Shown: positions 1 through 10,069 of the stretch, piece by piece
How the letters are laid out: each line of letters begins with the position of its first letter
How positions within the stretch are numbered: the stretch's first letter is position 1
Origin: Cytophagales bacterium
GTDB lineage: Bacteria; Bacteroidota; Bacteroidia; Cytophagales; Bernardetiaceae
Length of the DNA: 64,000 bases
Direction of reading: 5' to 3'
Assembly: GCA_013299045.1 (NCBI GenBank)
Contig: JAAFJX010000023.1
Span: 1-64,000, forward strand
Made by a program: the position numbers and the translations under genes
The notes under the pieces: generated by a model
Database searches by the model: none
Seen by the model: the letters and a program-made list of their open reading frames with translations, nothing else
Told to the model about the DNA's origin: nothing

Positions 1-1
1 C

Positions 2-319
2 GAAGAAGTGATGAATTTGACGTTGGACAACACGGAACTCGTCGTGATGTCTGCTTGCGAAACAGGCTTAGGCGACATACAGGCGGGCGAGGGCGTTTTT
101 GGTTTGCAACGCGCTTTTCAGCAAGCTGGCGCAAAGTCCGTGCTGATGAGCCTCTGGAAGGTAGATGATGAGGCTACCCAGACCCTGATGACCGAATTTT
201 ACACAGCCCTACTCAAAGGCCAAAGCAAGCGCCAAGCCTTCAAAACAGCCCAAATGAACCTCAGAAAGCGTTTCCCAGAGCCTTACTACTGGGGCGCTTT
301 TGTGATGGTGGGAGAATGA
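2..319 (+). CDS. TPR-CHAT family protein, C-terminal end only (5' part outside window)
   Basis: The reading frame is open from the first bases of the window to the stop at 317-319, so this is the 3' end of a longer gene and no start is visible. It encodes the last ~105 residues of a CHAT (caspase-like, clan CD) domain, including the catalytic-cysteine motif SACETGLG and the end motif YYWGAFVMVGE. The DNA is almost identical to 2942-3259 of the next gene, which shows it is a tandem paralogue. The next gene starts 36 bases downstream on the same strand. The GTG/ATG codons at 8-13 are internal, not true starts. Confidence 0.9.
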   Translation, partial: EEVMNLTLDNTELVVMSACETGLGDIQAGEGVFGLQRAFQQAGAKSVLMSLWKVDDEATQTLMTEFYTALLKGQSKRQAFKTAQMNLRKRFPEPYYWGAFVMVGE

Positions 320-355
320 AAGTTTATCTTTAATCTTTTAAGCACACTTAAAATC

Positions 356-3259
356 ATGAAAAACCTATTTTACCTTTTGTTTTTATTGCTACACACAACA
401 CCTCTTTTTGCCCAAACCTGGCAGCAGTTAGATAGTTTGGGGCAAGCCCTAACTAAACAACAAAAGCTGAAAGAGGCGGATTCTGTTCTGCAAATTGCAC
501 TTAAAAAAGTGGAGGCGCAGCACGGAAAGGATACGAGTTATGCGAAGGTGGCTTCTAGTCTAGCCGTTGTGTATTCTATTACTCAGCAATACAGTGAAGC
601 AGAGCAGCTTTGCTTAGAAGCTAAAGAGATACGAGAAAGAATGCTGGGTAAAAATAGCCAAGCCTATGCAGCCTCTTGCAACAATTTGGCTATTTTATAT
701 TTTGAACGTAATTTTTATGATAAGGCAGAATCTTTGTATTTGGAAGCAAAAAGCGTCAGAGAAAGAGTTTTAGGTAAAAAACACGTGGAATATGCTCAAT
801 CATGTAATAATTTGGCGGCGTTGTATCGTGAGCAGGCTTTTTATGATAAAGCAGAAGTACTTTATTTAGAGGCTAAAAACGCATTTGAAAATATTTTTGG
901 CAAAAAGCATCCGGCGTATGCCGGAACTTGTACCAATTTGGCGTTTTTGTACAGCGAACAAGGCTTTTATGATAGGGCAGAGTCGCTTTACTTGGAAGCT
1001 AAAAGCATTCAAAAAGAGTTATTAGGTAACAAGCATCTTCAATACGCTGCTTCGTGTCATAATTTAGGAATATTGTATTATGAGCAAGGGCTTTACTATA
1101 AGGCAGACGCACTGTATTTGGAAGCAAAAGACATCAGAGAGGAGGTGCTAGGCCAGAAAAGTCAAAGTTATGCAATGTCATGTATTGCTTTAGCCAACTC
1201 CTATAACATACAAGGTAATTATACAAAAGCCGAATTGCTTTGTATCCAAGCCAGAGACATAATGGCGGAGACTATGGGTAAAACTAGCATTGATTACGCC
1301 AATTCGTGTAATAATCTAGGTGCTCTATATGTAGATTATGGACACTCTGCTAAAGCTGAGCCGCTCTATTCCGAGGCCAAAGACATCTATCAAGCCGTTT
1401 TGGGGGATCAACATCCGTATTATGCACTTTCTTGTGGTAATTTATCCATTTTGTACAGCAATTATGGTATATACGATAAGGCTGAGATACTTGCTTTGAC
1501 AGCCAAAAGCATAGAAGAAAAGATTTTCGGCGTAAACCACCGCACCTATGCAAACAATTATTTTTTTTTAGCGAATTTATACAGAAAGCAAGGTGTTTAT
1601 GAAAAAGCTTATTCATGTTATCTGGCAATGATTCAAAGTAAATGCGACCAGATAAAAAACTTATTCCCCATACTTTCAGAACAAGAAAAAACAGCTTACT
1701 GGCAGTCAATTCGCTATTTATTTGACCGCTACTCTGATTTTTCACAAGATGCTGCCCACCAAAATCCCGTCATCATGGCCGACCTCTATGACCAAACCCT
1801 CTTCACCAAAGGCATTATTTTCTCTTCCACCCAAAAAATAAAAAATACCATTCTAAACAGCGGAGATACCGTTCTTGTCAATCAGTACAACGACTGGAAA
1901 AAGCAGCGCGAAACCTACACCAAGCTCTATCAACTGCCCTTAGAAGAACAAAAGATGCAAAATTTGGACTTGGACGACATGAAAAACCAAATCAATGATT
2001 TGGAAAAAGACCTGTCCAAAAAATCCGCTCTCTTTGGCCAGAACGTGCAAACAAAATCCTACAAGTGGCAGGAAGTGAAAGCAAAATTAGCTAAAAATGA
2101 AGCGGTTATAGAAATCATCAAGTCAGATTCGGCCTACATTGCCCTCTTTCTAACTGCCCAGACGGAGGATTATCCAGCTTTTCATCTCTTCAAAAATGTC
2201 TTAGATTTGGAAACGAACTATTTAAGCTTCTACAAAAACTGCATTGAGTTCAAAATAGAAGATACGGTTTCTTACAACGCCTTCTGGAAGCCTATAGCCG
2301 ATAAGTTATCGACTTTGAACAAAAAAGGCTTCAAAAAAATCTATTTTTCGCCAGATGGTGTTTTTCATCAACTCAGCCTGAATACTCTCAAAAATCCTAA
2401 AACCAATCAATTTCTTTTGGAAGAAGCCAACATTCAGCTCATTGGCAGTAGCCGCGACTTGATTGAATTGAACAAAAAAAGCCGCGATTTGAGCCAAAAC
2501 TACGAGAATTATCAGGCGCATTTGCTCGGCTACCCCATTTATGGGACTGAAAATGGAGAACCCATCAAAAACCGCGACCGTGCAGCAGGTTTTTCAGGTG
2601 TGCAGTCCGCTGTGGGTGTGGCGGGGGCTGTTTCCTTGCTGCCTGGCACGAAGAAAGAAGTGGAAAATGTATTTGGTTTGTTCAATCAAAAAAAGCTGAA
2701 GGTAAACCTACTTTTGGCTGAAAATGCCACCGAAGAAGCCCTTAAAAATCTCAAAAGCCCCACCATTTTGCACGTGGCCACGCATGGTTTTTTTATTCCC
2801 GAAATCAAGGATTCTGAAGTGCAAGATATGCAAACAGCCATGAACCGCAATCTTTTGAAAAACCCTTTCCTCCGCTCAGGTTTGTTGCTTGCTGGCTGTC
2901 AAAAACCCAACCCAGAAGGCGAAGACGGCATTTTGACGGCCGAAGAAGTGATGAATTTGACGTTGGACAACACGGAACTCGTCGTGATGTCTGCTTGCGA
3001 AACAGGCTTAGGCGATATACAGGCGGGCGAGGGCGTTTTTGGTTTGCAACGCGCTTTTCAGCAAGCGGGTGCAAAGTCCGTGCTGATGAGCCTCTGGAAA
3101 GTGGACGACGATGCCACGCAAACCCTGATGACCGAATTTTACACAGCCCTACTCAAAGGCCAAAGCAAGCGCCAAGCCTTCAAAACAGCCCAAATGAACC
3201 TCAAAAAACGCTTCCCAGAGCCATATTACTGGGGCGCTTTTGTGATGGTGGGGGAATGA
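356..3259 (+). CDS. Secreted TPR-CHAT protein (caspase-like protease domain), paralogue 1
   Basis: 967 residues. An N-terminal signal peptide (hydrophobic core, likely cleaved after LFAQ near residue 20) points to export. Residues ~60-430 are kinesin-light-chain-like TPR repeats with a 42-residue period, built on YAxSCNNLAxLY and YDKAExLYLEAK. A helical linker (~430-620) leads to a C-terminal CHAT domain. The His-Cys dyad expected of CHAT proteases is intact: His ~810 in HVATHGFF and Cys ~881 in SACETGLG. CHAT domains are caspase/separase-like peptidases; TPRs normally bind a partner that controls them. The substrate cannot be read from sequence. The gene lies in a same-strand array with 19-base gaps, so co-transcription is likely. 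A cytosolic death-effector role fits poorly with the signal peptide. Confidence 0.9.
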   Translation: MKNLFYLLFLLLHTTPLFAQTWQQLDSLGQALTKQQKLKEADSVLQIALKKVEAQHGKDTSYAKVASSLAVVYSITQQYSEAEQLCLEAKEIRERMLGKNSQAYAASCNNLAILYFERNFYDKAESLYLEAKSVRERVLGKKHVEYAQSCNNLAALYREQAFYDKAEVLYLEAKNAFENIFGKKHPAYAGTCTNLAFLYSEQGFYDRAESLYLEAKSIQKELLGNKHLQYAASCHNLGILYYEQGLYYKADALYLEAKDIREEVLGQKSQSYAMSCIALANSYNIQGNYTKAELLCIQARDIMAETMGKTSIDYANSCNNLGALYVDYGHSAKAEPLYSEAKDIYQAVLGDQHPYYALSCGNLSILYSNYGIYDKAEILALTAKSIEEKIFGVNHRTYANNYFFLANLYRKQGVYEKAYSCYLAMIQSKCDQIKNLFPILSEQEKTAYWQSIRYLFDRYSDFSQDAAHQNPVIMADLYDQTLFTKGIIFSSTQKIKNTILNSGDTVLVNQYNDWKKQRETYTKLYQLPLEEQKMQNLDLDDMKNQINDLEKDLSKKSALFGQNVQTKSYKWQEVKAKLAKNEAVIEIIKSDSAYIALFLTAQTEDYPAFHLFKNVLDLETNYLSFYKNCIEFKIEDTVSYNAFWKPIADKLSTLNKKGFKKIYFSPDGVFHQLSLNTLKNPKTNQFLLEEANIQLIGSSRDLIELNKKSRDLSQNYENYQAHLLGYPIYGTENGEPIKNRDRAAGFSGVQSAVGVAGAVSLLPGTKKEVENVFGLFNQKKLKVNLLLAENATEEALKNLKSPTILHVATHGFFIPEIKDSEVQDMQTAMNRNLLKNPFLRSGLLLAGCQKPNPEGEDGILTAEEVMNLTLDNTELVVMSACETGLGDIQAGEGVFGLQRAFQQAGAKSVLMSLWKVDDDATQTLMTEFYTALLKGQSKRQAFKTAQMNLKKRFPEPYYWGAFVMVGE

Positions 3260-3278
3260 AAATTAACTCATAAAAAAA

Positions 3279-5930
3279 ATGAAAAATATACTTTTGACAA
3301 TCACCTTACTCTTTGTAAGTACTTTAGCTCAAGCCCAAACCTGGCAAATTCTGGATAGTTTGGGGCAGGTGTTTACAAAGCAGCAAAAATTTCAAGCTGC
3401 AGACTCTGCACTCTTCCAGGCACTCCAAAAAGTAGAAGGCCAACACGGGAAAGATACGAGTTATGCGAAAGTGGCGAGAAATTTGGCCTTAGTGCGTTGT
3501 TATGTAGGCCGTTACGATAAAGCAGAACCACTTTTTTCGGAAGTAAAAAATATTCGTGAAAAGTTATTAGGCAAAAAGCATCCTGAATATGCGCGTTCAT
3601 GCGACAATCTCGCTATTCTGTATCGCTATCAAGGTTTTTTTGCTAAAGCAGAGCCACTCCACCAAGAAGCTCAAGCGATTAGAGAGACGGTATTGGGCAA
3701 AAAAAATATGGATTACATGGCCTCTTGTACCAATTTAGGGATTCTTTATTCAGACCAAGGGCTTTATGAAAAAGCAGAACCGTTTTATTTGGAAGCAAAA
3801 AATATAGTAGGAGAGCTTCTAGGAAAAGAAGACTTTGAATATGCAACAGCTTGCAATAATTTGGCTATTTTGTATGGCGACTTGAGGCGTTATGATGAAG
3901 AAGAAAAACTTTATTTGGAGGCCAAACTGATTTGCGAAGCTAAAAAAGCGACCCAAGATGTTTTTTATGCCACTTTATGCACCAATTTAGCAACATTATA
4001 TACCCGAAAAAAGCGTTACAATGAAGCAGAGCTGCTCTACTCGGACGCAAAAAAAATACGTGAAGACTTATTAGGCAAAAACAGCCCTGATTATGCCTTG
4101 TCTTGCTTAAATCTCGGTGTGTTCTACAAAACGCAAGGATTTTATACAAAAGCAGAACGTTTGCTACTAGAGGCTAAAGACGTTCAGGAAAACTCCTTAG
4201 GAAAGAAGCACTCTAGCTTTGCTAATTGTTGTTATAATTTAGCAAAACTTTACGAAAGCGAAAAAAAATATGAAAAAGCATACGCTCTTTACCACGACGT
4301 AGCGCAAATTAAGCGAGAACAAACTGAAACCCTCTTTCCGTCTTTTTCGGAGCGCGAAAAACAAGCCTATTGGAAGAATACTCGTTTTTATTTTACTGCC
4401 CTGTCCAACTTCTCTCAAAGATATGCCATCGAAAAATCCGAAGTAGTGGCTAGCCTCTATGACCAGATACTTTTCACTAAAGGCATCATTTTCTCCTCTA
4501 CCCAAAAAATGAAAAATGCCATTCTGAATAGCGGCGATACCCTCCTCATCAAGCAGTTTAATCAGTGGAAAAAACAACGCGAAACCTATACCAAACTCTA
4601 CCAACTGCCTTTAGAACAGCAGAAAGCACGAAATTTGGACTTAGAAGCGATGAAGGGCAAAATCAATGACTTAGAAAAAGAACTCTCTAAAAAGTCGGCG
4701 CTTTTTGGACAAAACGTGCAGACCAAAAATTATAAATGGCAAGAAGTAAAGGCCAAGTTGGCTAAAAATGAAGTAGTCATTGAAATCATCGCCTCTGATT
4801 CTGCATACATCGCTCTTTTTCTGACCGCACAAACAAACAACTGCCCTGATTTTTATATCTTCAAAAACGTCAGGAGCTTAGAAGAAGACCATCTCACGTA
4901 CTATAACAACTGCATACAGTTCAAAATTACGGACACTATTTCTTACAATGCTTTTTGGAAACCCATTGCAGATAAATTGCACTATCTGAATAAAAAAGGC
5001 TTCAAGAAAATCTATTTTTCGCCAGATGGTGTTTTTCATCAACTGAGTTTGAACACTTTAAAAAATCCTCAATCGGGCAAATTTCTTTTAGACGAAGCCA
5101 ATATTCAGCTCATTGGCAGCAGCCGCGACTTGATTGAAATGAATAAAGAAAGCAAGGATTTAAGCCAGAGCGCAGCCAATTATCAGGCTTGTTTGCTGGG
5201 CTATCCCATTTATGGCTACCCAGTGGATAAAAGCAGCCCCGATTTTGCTCGTGCAGCGGTTTTTTCAGGTGTACAAGCAGCAGTAGGTATGTCTGGTTCG
5301 GTTTCCTTGCTGCCCGGAACAAAAAAGGAAGTGGAAAATGTGTTTGGTTTGTTCAATCAAAAAAAGCTGAAAGTAAACTTGCTTTTGGCTGAAAATGCCA
5401 CCGAAGAAGCCCTTAAAAACCTCAAAAGCCCCACCATTTTACACGTGGCCACGCATGGTTTTTTTATCCCTGAAATATCTGATAAAGAAGTTAAAAGCAT
5501 ACAAGATGCCATGAATAGAAATTTACTCAAAAACCCTTTTATGCGCTCTGGTTTGCTGCTGGCTGGCTGCCAAAAACCGAATCCTGAAGGCGAAGACGGC
5601 ATTTTAACAGCCGAAGAAGTGATGAACCTGACGTTGGACAATACGGAACTCGTCGTCATGTCCGCTTGCGAAACGGGCTTAGGCGATATACAGGCGGGCG
5701 AGGGCGTTTTTGGCCTGCAACGCGCCTTTCAGCAAGCGGGCGCAAAGTCCGTGCTGATGAGCCTCTGGAAGGTGGACGACGAGGCCACGCAAACCCTGAT
5801 GACCGAATTTTACATGGCTCTGCTCAAAGGCCAAAGCAAGCGCCAAGCCTTCAAAACAGCCCAAATGAACCTCAAAAAACGCTTCCCAGAGCCTTACTAC
5901 TGGGGCGCTTTTGTGATGGTGGGCGAATGA
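3279..5930 (+). CDS. Secreted TPR-CHAT protein, paralogue 2
   Basis: 883 residues, exactly 84 residues (two 42-residue TPR units) shorter than its neighbours. The order is signal peptide ending near LAQAQ, fewer TPR units to ~residue 350, helical linker, CHAT domain with His ~726 and Cys ~797. The start ATG follows the previous stop by 19 bases. The same spacer, with almost the same bases (CTCATAAAAAAAATGAAAAAT), precedes the next gene, so the duplicated unit included the spacer. The TPR part is clearly diverged from its neighbours, while the last ~250 codons are nearly the same DNA. Confidence 0.9.
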   Translation: MKNILLTITLLFVSTLAQAQTWQILDSLGQVFTKQQKFQAADSALFQALQKVEGQHGKDTSYAKVARNLALVRCYVGRYDKAEPLFSEVKNIREKLLGKKHPEYARSCDNLAILYRYQGFFAKAEPLHQEAQAIRETVLGKKNMDYMASCTNLGILYSDQGLYEKAEPFYLEAKNIVGELLGKEDFEYATACNNLAILYGDLRRYDEEEKLYLEAKLICEAKKATQDVFYATLCTNLATLYTRKKRYNEAELLYSDAKKIREDLLGKNSPDYALSCLNLGVFYKTQGFYTKAERLLLEAKDVQENSLGKKHSSFANCCYNLAKLYESEKKYEKAYALYHDVAQIKREQTETLFPSFSEREKQAYWKNTRFYFTALSNFSQRYAIEKSEVVASLYDQILFTKGIIFSSTQKMKNAILNSGDTLLIKQFNQWKKQRETYTKLYQLPLEQQKARNLDLEAMKGKINDLEKELSKKSALFGQNVQTKNYKWQEVKAKLAKNEVVIEIIASDSAYIALFLTAQTNNCPDFYIFKNVRSLEEDHLTYYNNCIQFKITDTISYNAFWKPIADKLHYLNKKGFKKIYFSPDGVFHQLSLNTLKNPQSGKFLLDEANIQLIGSSRDLIEMNKESKDLSQSAANYQACLLGYPIYGYPVDKSSPDFARAAVFSGVQAAVGMSGSVSLLPGTKKEVENVFGLFNQKKLKVNLLLAENATEEALKNLKSPTILHVATHGFFIPEISDKEVKSIQDAMNRNLLKNPFMRSGLLLAGCQKPNPEGEDGILTAEEVMNLTLDNTELVVMSACETGLGDIQAGEGVFGLQRAFQQAGAKSVLMSLWKVDDEATQTLMTEFYMALLKGQSKRQAFKTAQMNLKKRFPEPYYWGAFVMVGE

Positions 5931-5949
5931 ATATTAGCTCATAAAAAAA

Positions 5950-8853
5950 ATGAAAAATACACTTTTGTCAATTACCTTTCTCTTTATGAGTGTCTTAGCC
6001 CAAGCCCAAACTTGGCAGACTCTGGATAGTTTGGGACAATTGCTTGCCAAGCAGCAAAGATTCAACGAGGCCGACTCTGTTTTACAGCTAGCCCTCCAAA
6101 AAGTGGAGCAGCAGCACGGTAAGGATACGAGTTATGCCAAAGTGGCTTATAATCTAGGAAGCGCTCTGTTCTTTGCTGGCCTTTACCATGAGGCAGAGCC
6201 TCTTTGGCTAGAGGCCAACAATATCAGAAAAAAATATTTTGGAAAAAAACATGCTCTTTATGTACAATCTTGTAGTGCGCTTGGTATGTTGTACAAAGCC
6301 CAAGGGTTATACAGCAGAGCCGAACCTCTTTATTTAGAAGTAAAAAAAATCTTGGAAGAAACAGTGGGCACAAAACATCAAGGCTATGCCCAATCATGTA
6401 ACAATCTCGCAAATTTATACATCGAGCAGGGGCTTTATGACAAAGCAGAGCCTCTTTATTTAGAAGCCCAAAATATTAAAGAAGATATTTTTGGCAAAAA
6501 GACTCCTGAATATGCACGTTCCTGCAATAATCTTGCAAATCTGTATCATCAGCAAGGTTTTTATGACAAGGCAGAACCTCTTTATCTAGAAGCCAAAAGT
6601 ATTAGAGAAGAAACACTAGGCCCAACGCACCCCGATTATGCCAGCTCCTGTAACAATTTAGCGAACTTATACATTGACCAGGGCCTCTATGCAAAAGCTG
6701 AGCTACTGTATTTGGAAGCAAAAAACAATAGAGAGCTTGTTTTGGGAAAAAAACACCCAGACTATGCCGCTTCTTGTAATAATTTGGCGCTTTTATACAA
6801 CAAACAAGGCATTTATGACAAGGCAGAGTTACTCTATTTAGAGGCTAAAACTATCAAGCAAAATATTTTAGGAAAAAATCATCCCAGTTATGCCAGTTCA
6901 TGCCATAATTTGGCTATGTTGTATCTTAATCAAGGTTTTTACAGCAAGGCCGAACCAATGCTCATGGAAGCTAAAACTGTTCAGGAAACAGTTTTGGGAA
7001 AAAAACACCCAGACTATGCACAATCCTGTAATAATTTAGCGCTATTGTACAAAAGCCTCGAGGACTATGAAAAATCAGAGTATCTTTTTTTAGAGGCCAA
7101 AGATATAAGAAAGGAGATTTTAGGAAAAAGGCATCCCAGTTATGCTACATCATGTAATAATTTGGCAGACTTGTACTATAAGCTAGGGTTTTATGATAAA
7201 GCCGAAGTACTTTATGATGAGGCTATTCAAAATAAGTACGAACAAATAAAAGTTTTGTTTCCTATACTCTCCGAACAAGAGAAGCAAGCCTATTGGCAGT
7301 CTATAAAAGTTTTTTTTAATAGTTTTTCTAACTTTTCGCGCCACTACGCTGTTCAAAAGCCAGCCATTATGAGTAAGCTCTGCGACCAGATACTTTTCAC
7401 TAAAGGCATCATTTTCTCCTCTACCCAAAAAATGAAAAATGCCATTCTGAATAGTGGCGATACGCTCCTTATCAAGCAGTTTAATCAGTGGAAAAAACAA
7501 CGCGAAACCTATACTAAATTCTACCAACTACCTATAGATGAGCAAAAAAAGAAAAATTTAGATTTGAAAAACATGAAGAGCCAAATCAATGATTTGGAGC
7601 GTGAGCTGTCTAAAAAGTCCAGTCTTTTTGGTCAGAACGTTCAGGTCAAACATCATAAATGGCAAGACGTTAAAGAAAAACTAGACAAAGATGCGGTAGT
7701 TATCGAAGTTATTAAAACAGATTCGGCCTACATTGCGCTTTTTATTACTGCTAGTACGGAGAACTATCCAGAATTTTATGAATTGACAAAGGCTAGCGAA
7801 ATGGAAAAACCATATCTTACTTTTTATACTAATTGTATTCAATTTGAAATTGAGGACACCATATCCTACAGAGTTTTCTGGAAGCCTATTGCCGACAAGC
7901 TATTTGCTATAAACAAAAAAGGGTTTCAAAAAATCTATTTTTCACCAGATGGTGTTTATCACCAGATTAGCCTCAATACATTAAAAAACACTCAAACGGG
8001 CAAATTTCTTTTGGAAGAAACCAATATTCAACTCATTGGCAGCAGTCGCGACTTACTTGAAATGAATAAAGAAAGCAAGGATTTAAGCCAGAACGCTGCC
8101 AATTATCAGGCGTATCTGCTTGGCTATCCAATCTATGGCCGACCAGGTAACCTGTCGAGCAACTACCAAGACAGAGATGCAGCCTTCTCTAGTATGCAGT
8201 CCGTAATAGGTATGTCTGGTTCGGTTTCCTTGCTGCCCGGAACAAAAAAAGAAGTGGAAAATGTGTTTGGTTTGTTCAATCAGAAAAAGCTGAAAGTAAA
8301 CCTGCTTTTGGCAGAAAATGCCACCGAAGAAGCCCTTAAAAACCTCAAAAGCCCCACCATTTTGCACGTGGCCACGCATGGTTTTTTTATCCCTGAAATA
8401 TCTGATAAAGAAGTTAAAAGCATACAAGATGCCATGAATAGAAATTTACTCAAAAACCCTTTTATGCGCTCTGGTTTACTGCTGGCTGGCTGCCAAAAAC
8501 CGAATCCTGAAGGCGAAGACGGCATTTTAACAGCCGAAGAAGTCATGAATTTGACGTTGGACAATACGGAACTCGTCGTGCTATCTGCTTGCGAAACGGG
8601 CTTAGGCGACATACAGGCGGGCGAGGGCGTTTTTGGCCTGCAACGCGCTTTTCAGCAAGCGGGCGCAAAGTCCGTGCTGATGAGCCTCTGGAAGGTGGAC
8701 GACGAGGCCACACAAACCCTGATGACTGAGTTTTATACCGCCCTGCTCAAAGGCCAAAGCAAGCGCCAAGCCTTCAAAACAGCCCAAATGAACCTCAAAA
8801 AACGCTTCCCAGAGCCTTACTACTGGGGTGCTTTTGTGATGGTGGGAGAATAG
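5950..8853 (+). CDS. Secreted TPR-CHAT protein, paralogue 3 (last of the array)
   Basis: 967 residues with a signal peptide (…SVLAQAQ), about nine or ten well-conserved 42-residue TPR units, a linker and a CHAT domain with His ~810 and Cys ~881. The TPR units are the most regular of the set; several carry the consensus GKKHPDYAxSCNNLA, which suggests recent unit duplication. The motif before the catalytic cysteine reads VVLSACETG rather than VVMSACETG. The gene ends the array; a new -7-like box (TATTTTTG, 8957-8964) lies before the next gene. The role is inferred only from the domains: a TPR-gated peptidase of the periplasm or cell surface. Confidence 0.9.
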   Translation: MKNTLLSITFLFMSVLAQAQTWQTLDSLGQLLAKQQRFNEADSVLQLALQKVEQQHGKDTSYAKVAYNLGSALFFAGLYHEAEPLWLEANNIRKKYFGKKHALYVQSCSALGMLYKAQGLYSRAEPLYLEVKKILEETVGTKHQGYAQSCNNLANLYIEQGLYDKAEPLYLEAQNIKEDIFGKKTPEYARSCNNLANLYHQQGFYDKAEPLYLEAKSIREETLGPTHPDYASSCNNLANLYIDQGLYAKAELLYLEAKNNRELVLGKKHPDYAASCNNLALLYNKQGIYDKAELLYLEAKTIKQNILGKNHPSYASSCHNLAMLYLNQGFYSKAEPMLMEAKTVQETVLGKKHPDYAQSCNNLALLYKSLEDYEKSEYLFLEAKDIRKEILGKRHPSYATSCNNLADLYYKLGFYDKAEVLYDEAIQNKYEQIKVLFPILSEQEKQAYWQSIKVFFNSFSNFSRHYAVQKPAIMSKLCDQILFTKGIIFSSTQKMKNAILNSGDTLLIKQFNQWKKQRETYTKFYQLPIDEQKKKNLDLKNMKSQINDLERELSKKSSLFGQNVQVKHHKWQDVKEKLDKDAVVIEVIKTDSAYIALFITASTENYPEFYELTKASEMEKPYLTFYTNCIQFEIEDTISYRVFWKPIADKLFAINKKGFQKIYFSPDGVYHQISLNTLKNTQTGKFLLEETNIQLIGSSRDLLEMNKESKDLSQNAANYQAYLLGYPIYGRPGNLSSNYQDRDAAFSSMQSVIGMSGSVSLLPGTKKEVENVFGLFNQKKLKVNLLLAENATEEALKNLKSPTILHVATHGFFIPEISDKEVKSIQDAMNRNLLKNPFMRSGLLLAGCQKPNPEGEDGILTAEEVMNLTLDNTELVVLSACETGLGDIQAGEGVFGLQRAFQQAGAKSVLMSLWKVDDEATQTLMTEFYTALLKGQSKRQAFKTAQMNLKKRFPEPYYWGAFVMVGE

Positions 8854-9003
8854 AATTTTGTGCATTTGCAGCTAGATAGTGTACTTTTATTGTTCGCATA
8901 CACAAAGATTTTACATGGATTCCATAACAAGGTTTCTATATTTCAGTTTTTGATAGTATTTTTGCCGACTCACAAGCCTTATTTCATTTATCCTAATTAG
9001 TTT

Positions 9004-10038
9004 ATGCAGCTTCTACATGACACAAAATCTTTTGCTAAACAGTATCTATCTGTTTGGCTTTTAGCCTTTAGCATTTTGGCGAGTTGCAGTGATGATAAAA
9101 CTAACTCTAACCCTGAGCCTGTACGTAGCCTAGATATTCGTACTACGGAAGGTGGTTTGCGGTATATGCACTGCGAGAGTATGCCTGGCCCAAAACCAGA
9201 GCCTTATCAGTGCGTGCTCATGGATATTCAGTTTTTGGCACCAAACGGTGAGATTATCTTTACAACCTATTCTATAGGCGGCGCGCTTTCAGAGCCTATT
9301 GGACAGAGACTAATACCGGGCGGTGCGCCTGGCGATGTTATTGAGGCGCTTCGTCTGTTATCTGCGGGGGACAGCATGGTTATCTATCAGCCTGCCGCCA
9401 TAGCGCTACCAGACAAAGAGGTGCGCCCCAAAACGATAAAAGATACAGACGAAATTCGTATGTGCCTCCGTGTTCATAAAATCATGAGCTTTGAAGCCTT
9501 TGTGGCTTTTGACAAACAAAGAAAAGAAGTCAAAACGGCCTCACACCATGAACGCGAACCTGAAATTATACGCAAAAACGTTGTTATCAACGAACTCCAA
9601 GATTCTGTTTTTGAGCTACCCAACAATCTCTTCTTTATGATACAACGAGAAGGCAAAGGCCCCTTTGCACAAGATGGTGATAGCATTATTATGCACTACA
9701 ACACTCGCTTACTGAATGGTCTGACGATAGACGACTCTCAAAAAATGCAAGGAAAGCCCTTTGGGTTTGTTTTTGATAGGACTAACCCCAAGCGTGGTTT
9801 GATTCCAGCATGGGAAACCATCTTTAGTTCTATCTTGAACAAAGGTGCTGTAGGGGTTTTTTGGGCACCCTCACATCTCTGTTTTGGCAGTAGCCGCAAG
9901 CAAAATTTGGGCGAGTACCAATCCTTGCAATTTCAGTTTTTTATATTGGACATCGTACCAAAAGATAAAATTAAATCTTACAAAAAGAACTATGCCAATA
10001 TGGACGGCTTACTAGAGCCAGAAAAAGCTGCAAAATAA
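9004..10038 (+). CDS. Lipoprotein with two FKBP-type peptidyl-prolyl isomerase-like domains
   Basis: 344 residues. The N-terminus has a hydrophobic segment followed by a lipobox (LASC, Cys ~28), so it should be a lipoprotein anchored at an envelope membrane. Two FKBP-like halves are visible: one around residues 45-165 and one around 205-330, the latter with the pattern DGDSIIMHYNTRLLNG, GLIPAWETIF and QFFILDIVP near its end. FKBP proteins speed proline cis-trans isomerisation and help periplasmic folding. Both halves look divergent, so activity is uncertain. It is a single gene facing the convergent M50-like gene, with only 31 bases between the stops. Confidence 0.75.
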   Translation: MQLLHDTKSFAKQYLSVWLLAFSILASCSDDKTNSNPEPVRSLDIRTTEGGLRYMHCESMPGPKPEPYQCVLMDIQFLAPNGEIIFTTYSIGGALSEPIGQRLIPGGAPGDVIEALRLLSAGDSMVIYQPAAIALPDKEVRPKTIKDTDEIRMCLRVHKIMSFEAFVAFDKQRKEVKTASHHEREPEIIRKNVVINELQDSVFELPNNLFFMIQREGKGPFAQDGDSIIMHYNTRLLNGLTIDDSQKMQGKPFGFVFDRTNPKRGLIPAWETIFSSILNKGAVGVFWAPSHLCFGSSRKQNLGEYQSLQFQFFILDIVPKDKIKSYKKNYANMDGLLEPEKAAK

Positions 10039-10069
10039 ATAGCAAGACAAGCCTCCAAACCACACACTC

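Noticed and set aside
1-8853. Gasdermin-type or CRISPR partner for the CHAT proteins
   Set aside because: No gasdermin-like, Cas or repeat-spacer sequence was seen in the window, and the signal peptides argue against a cytosolic partner.
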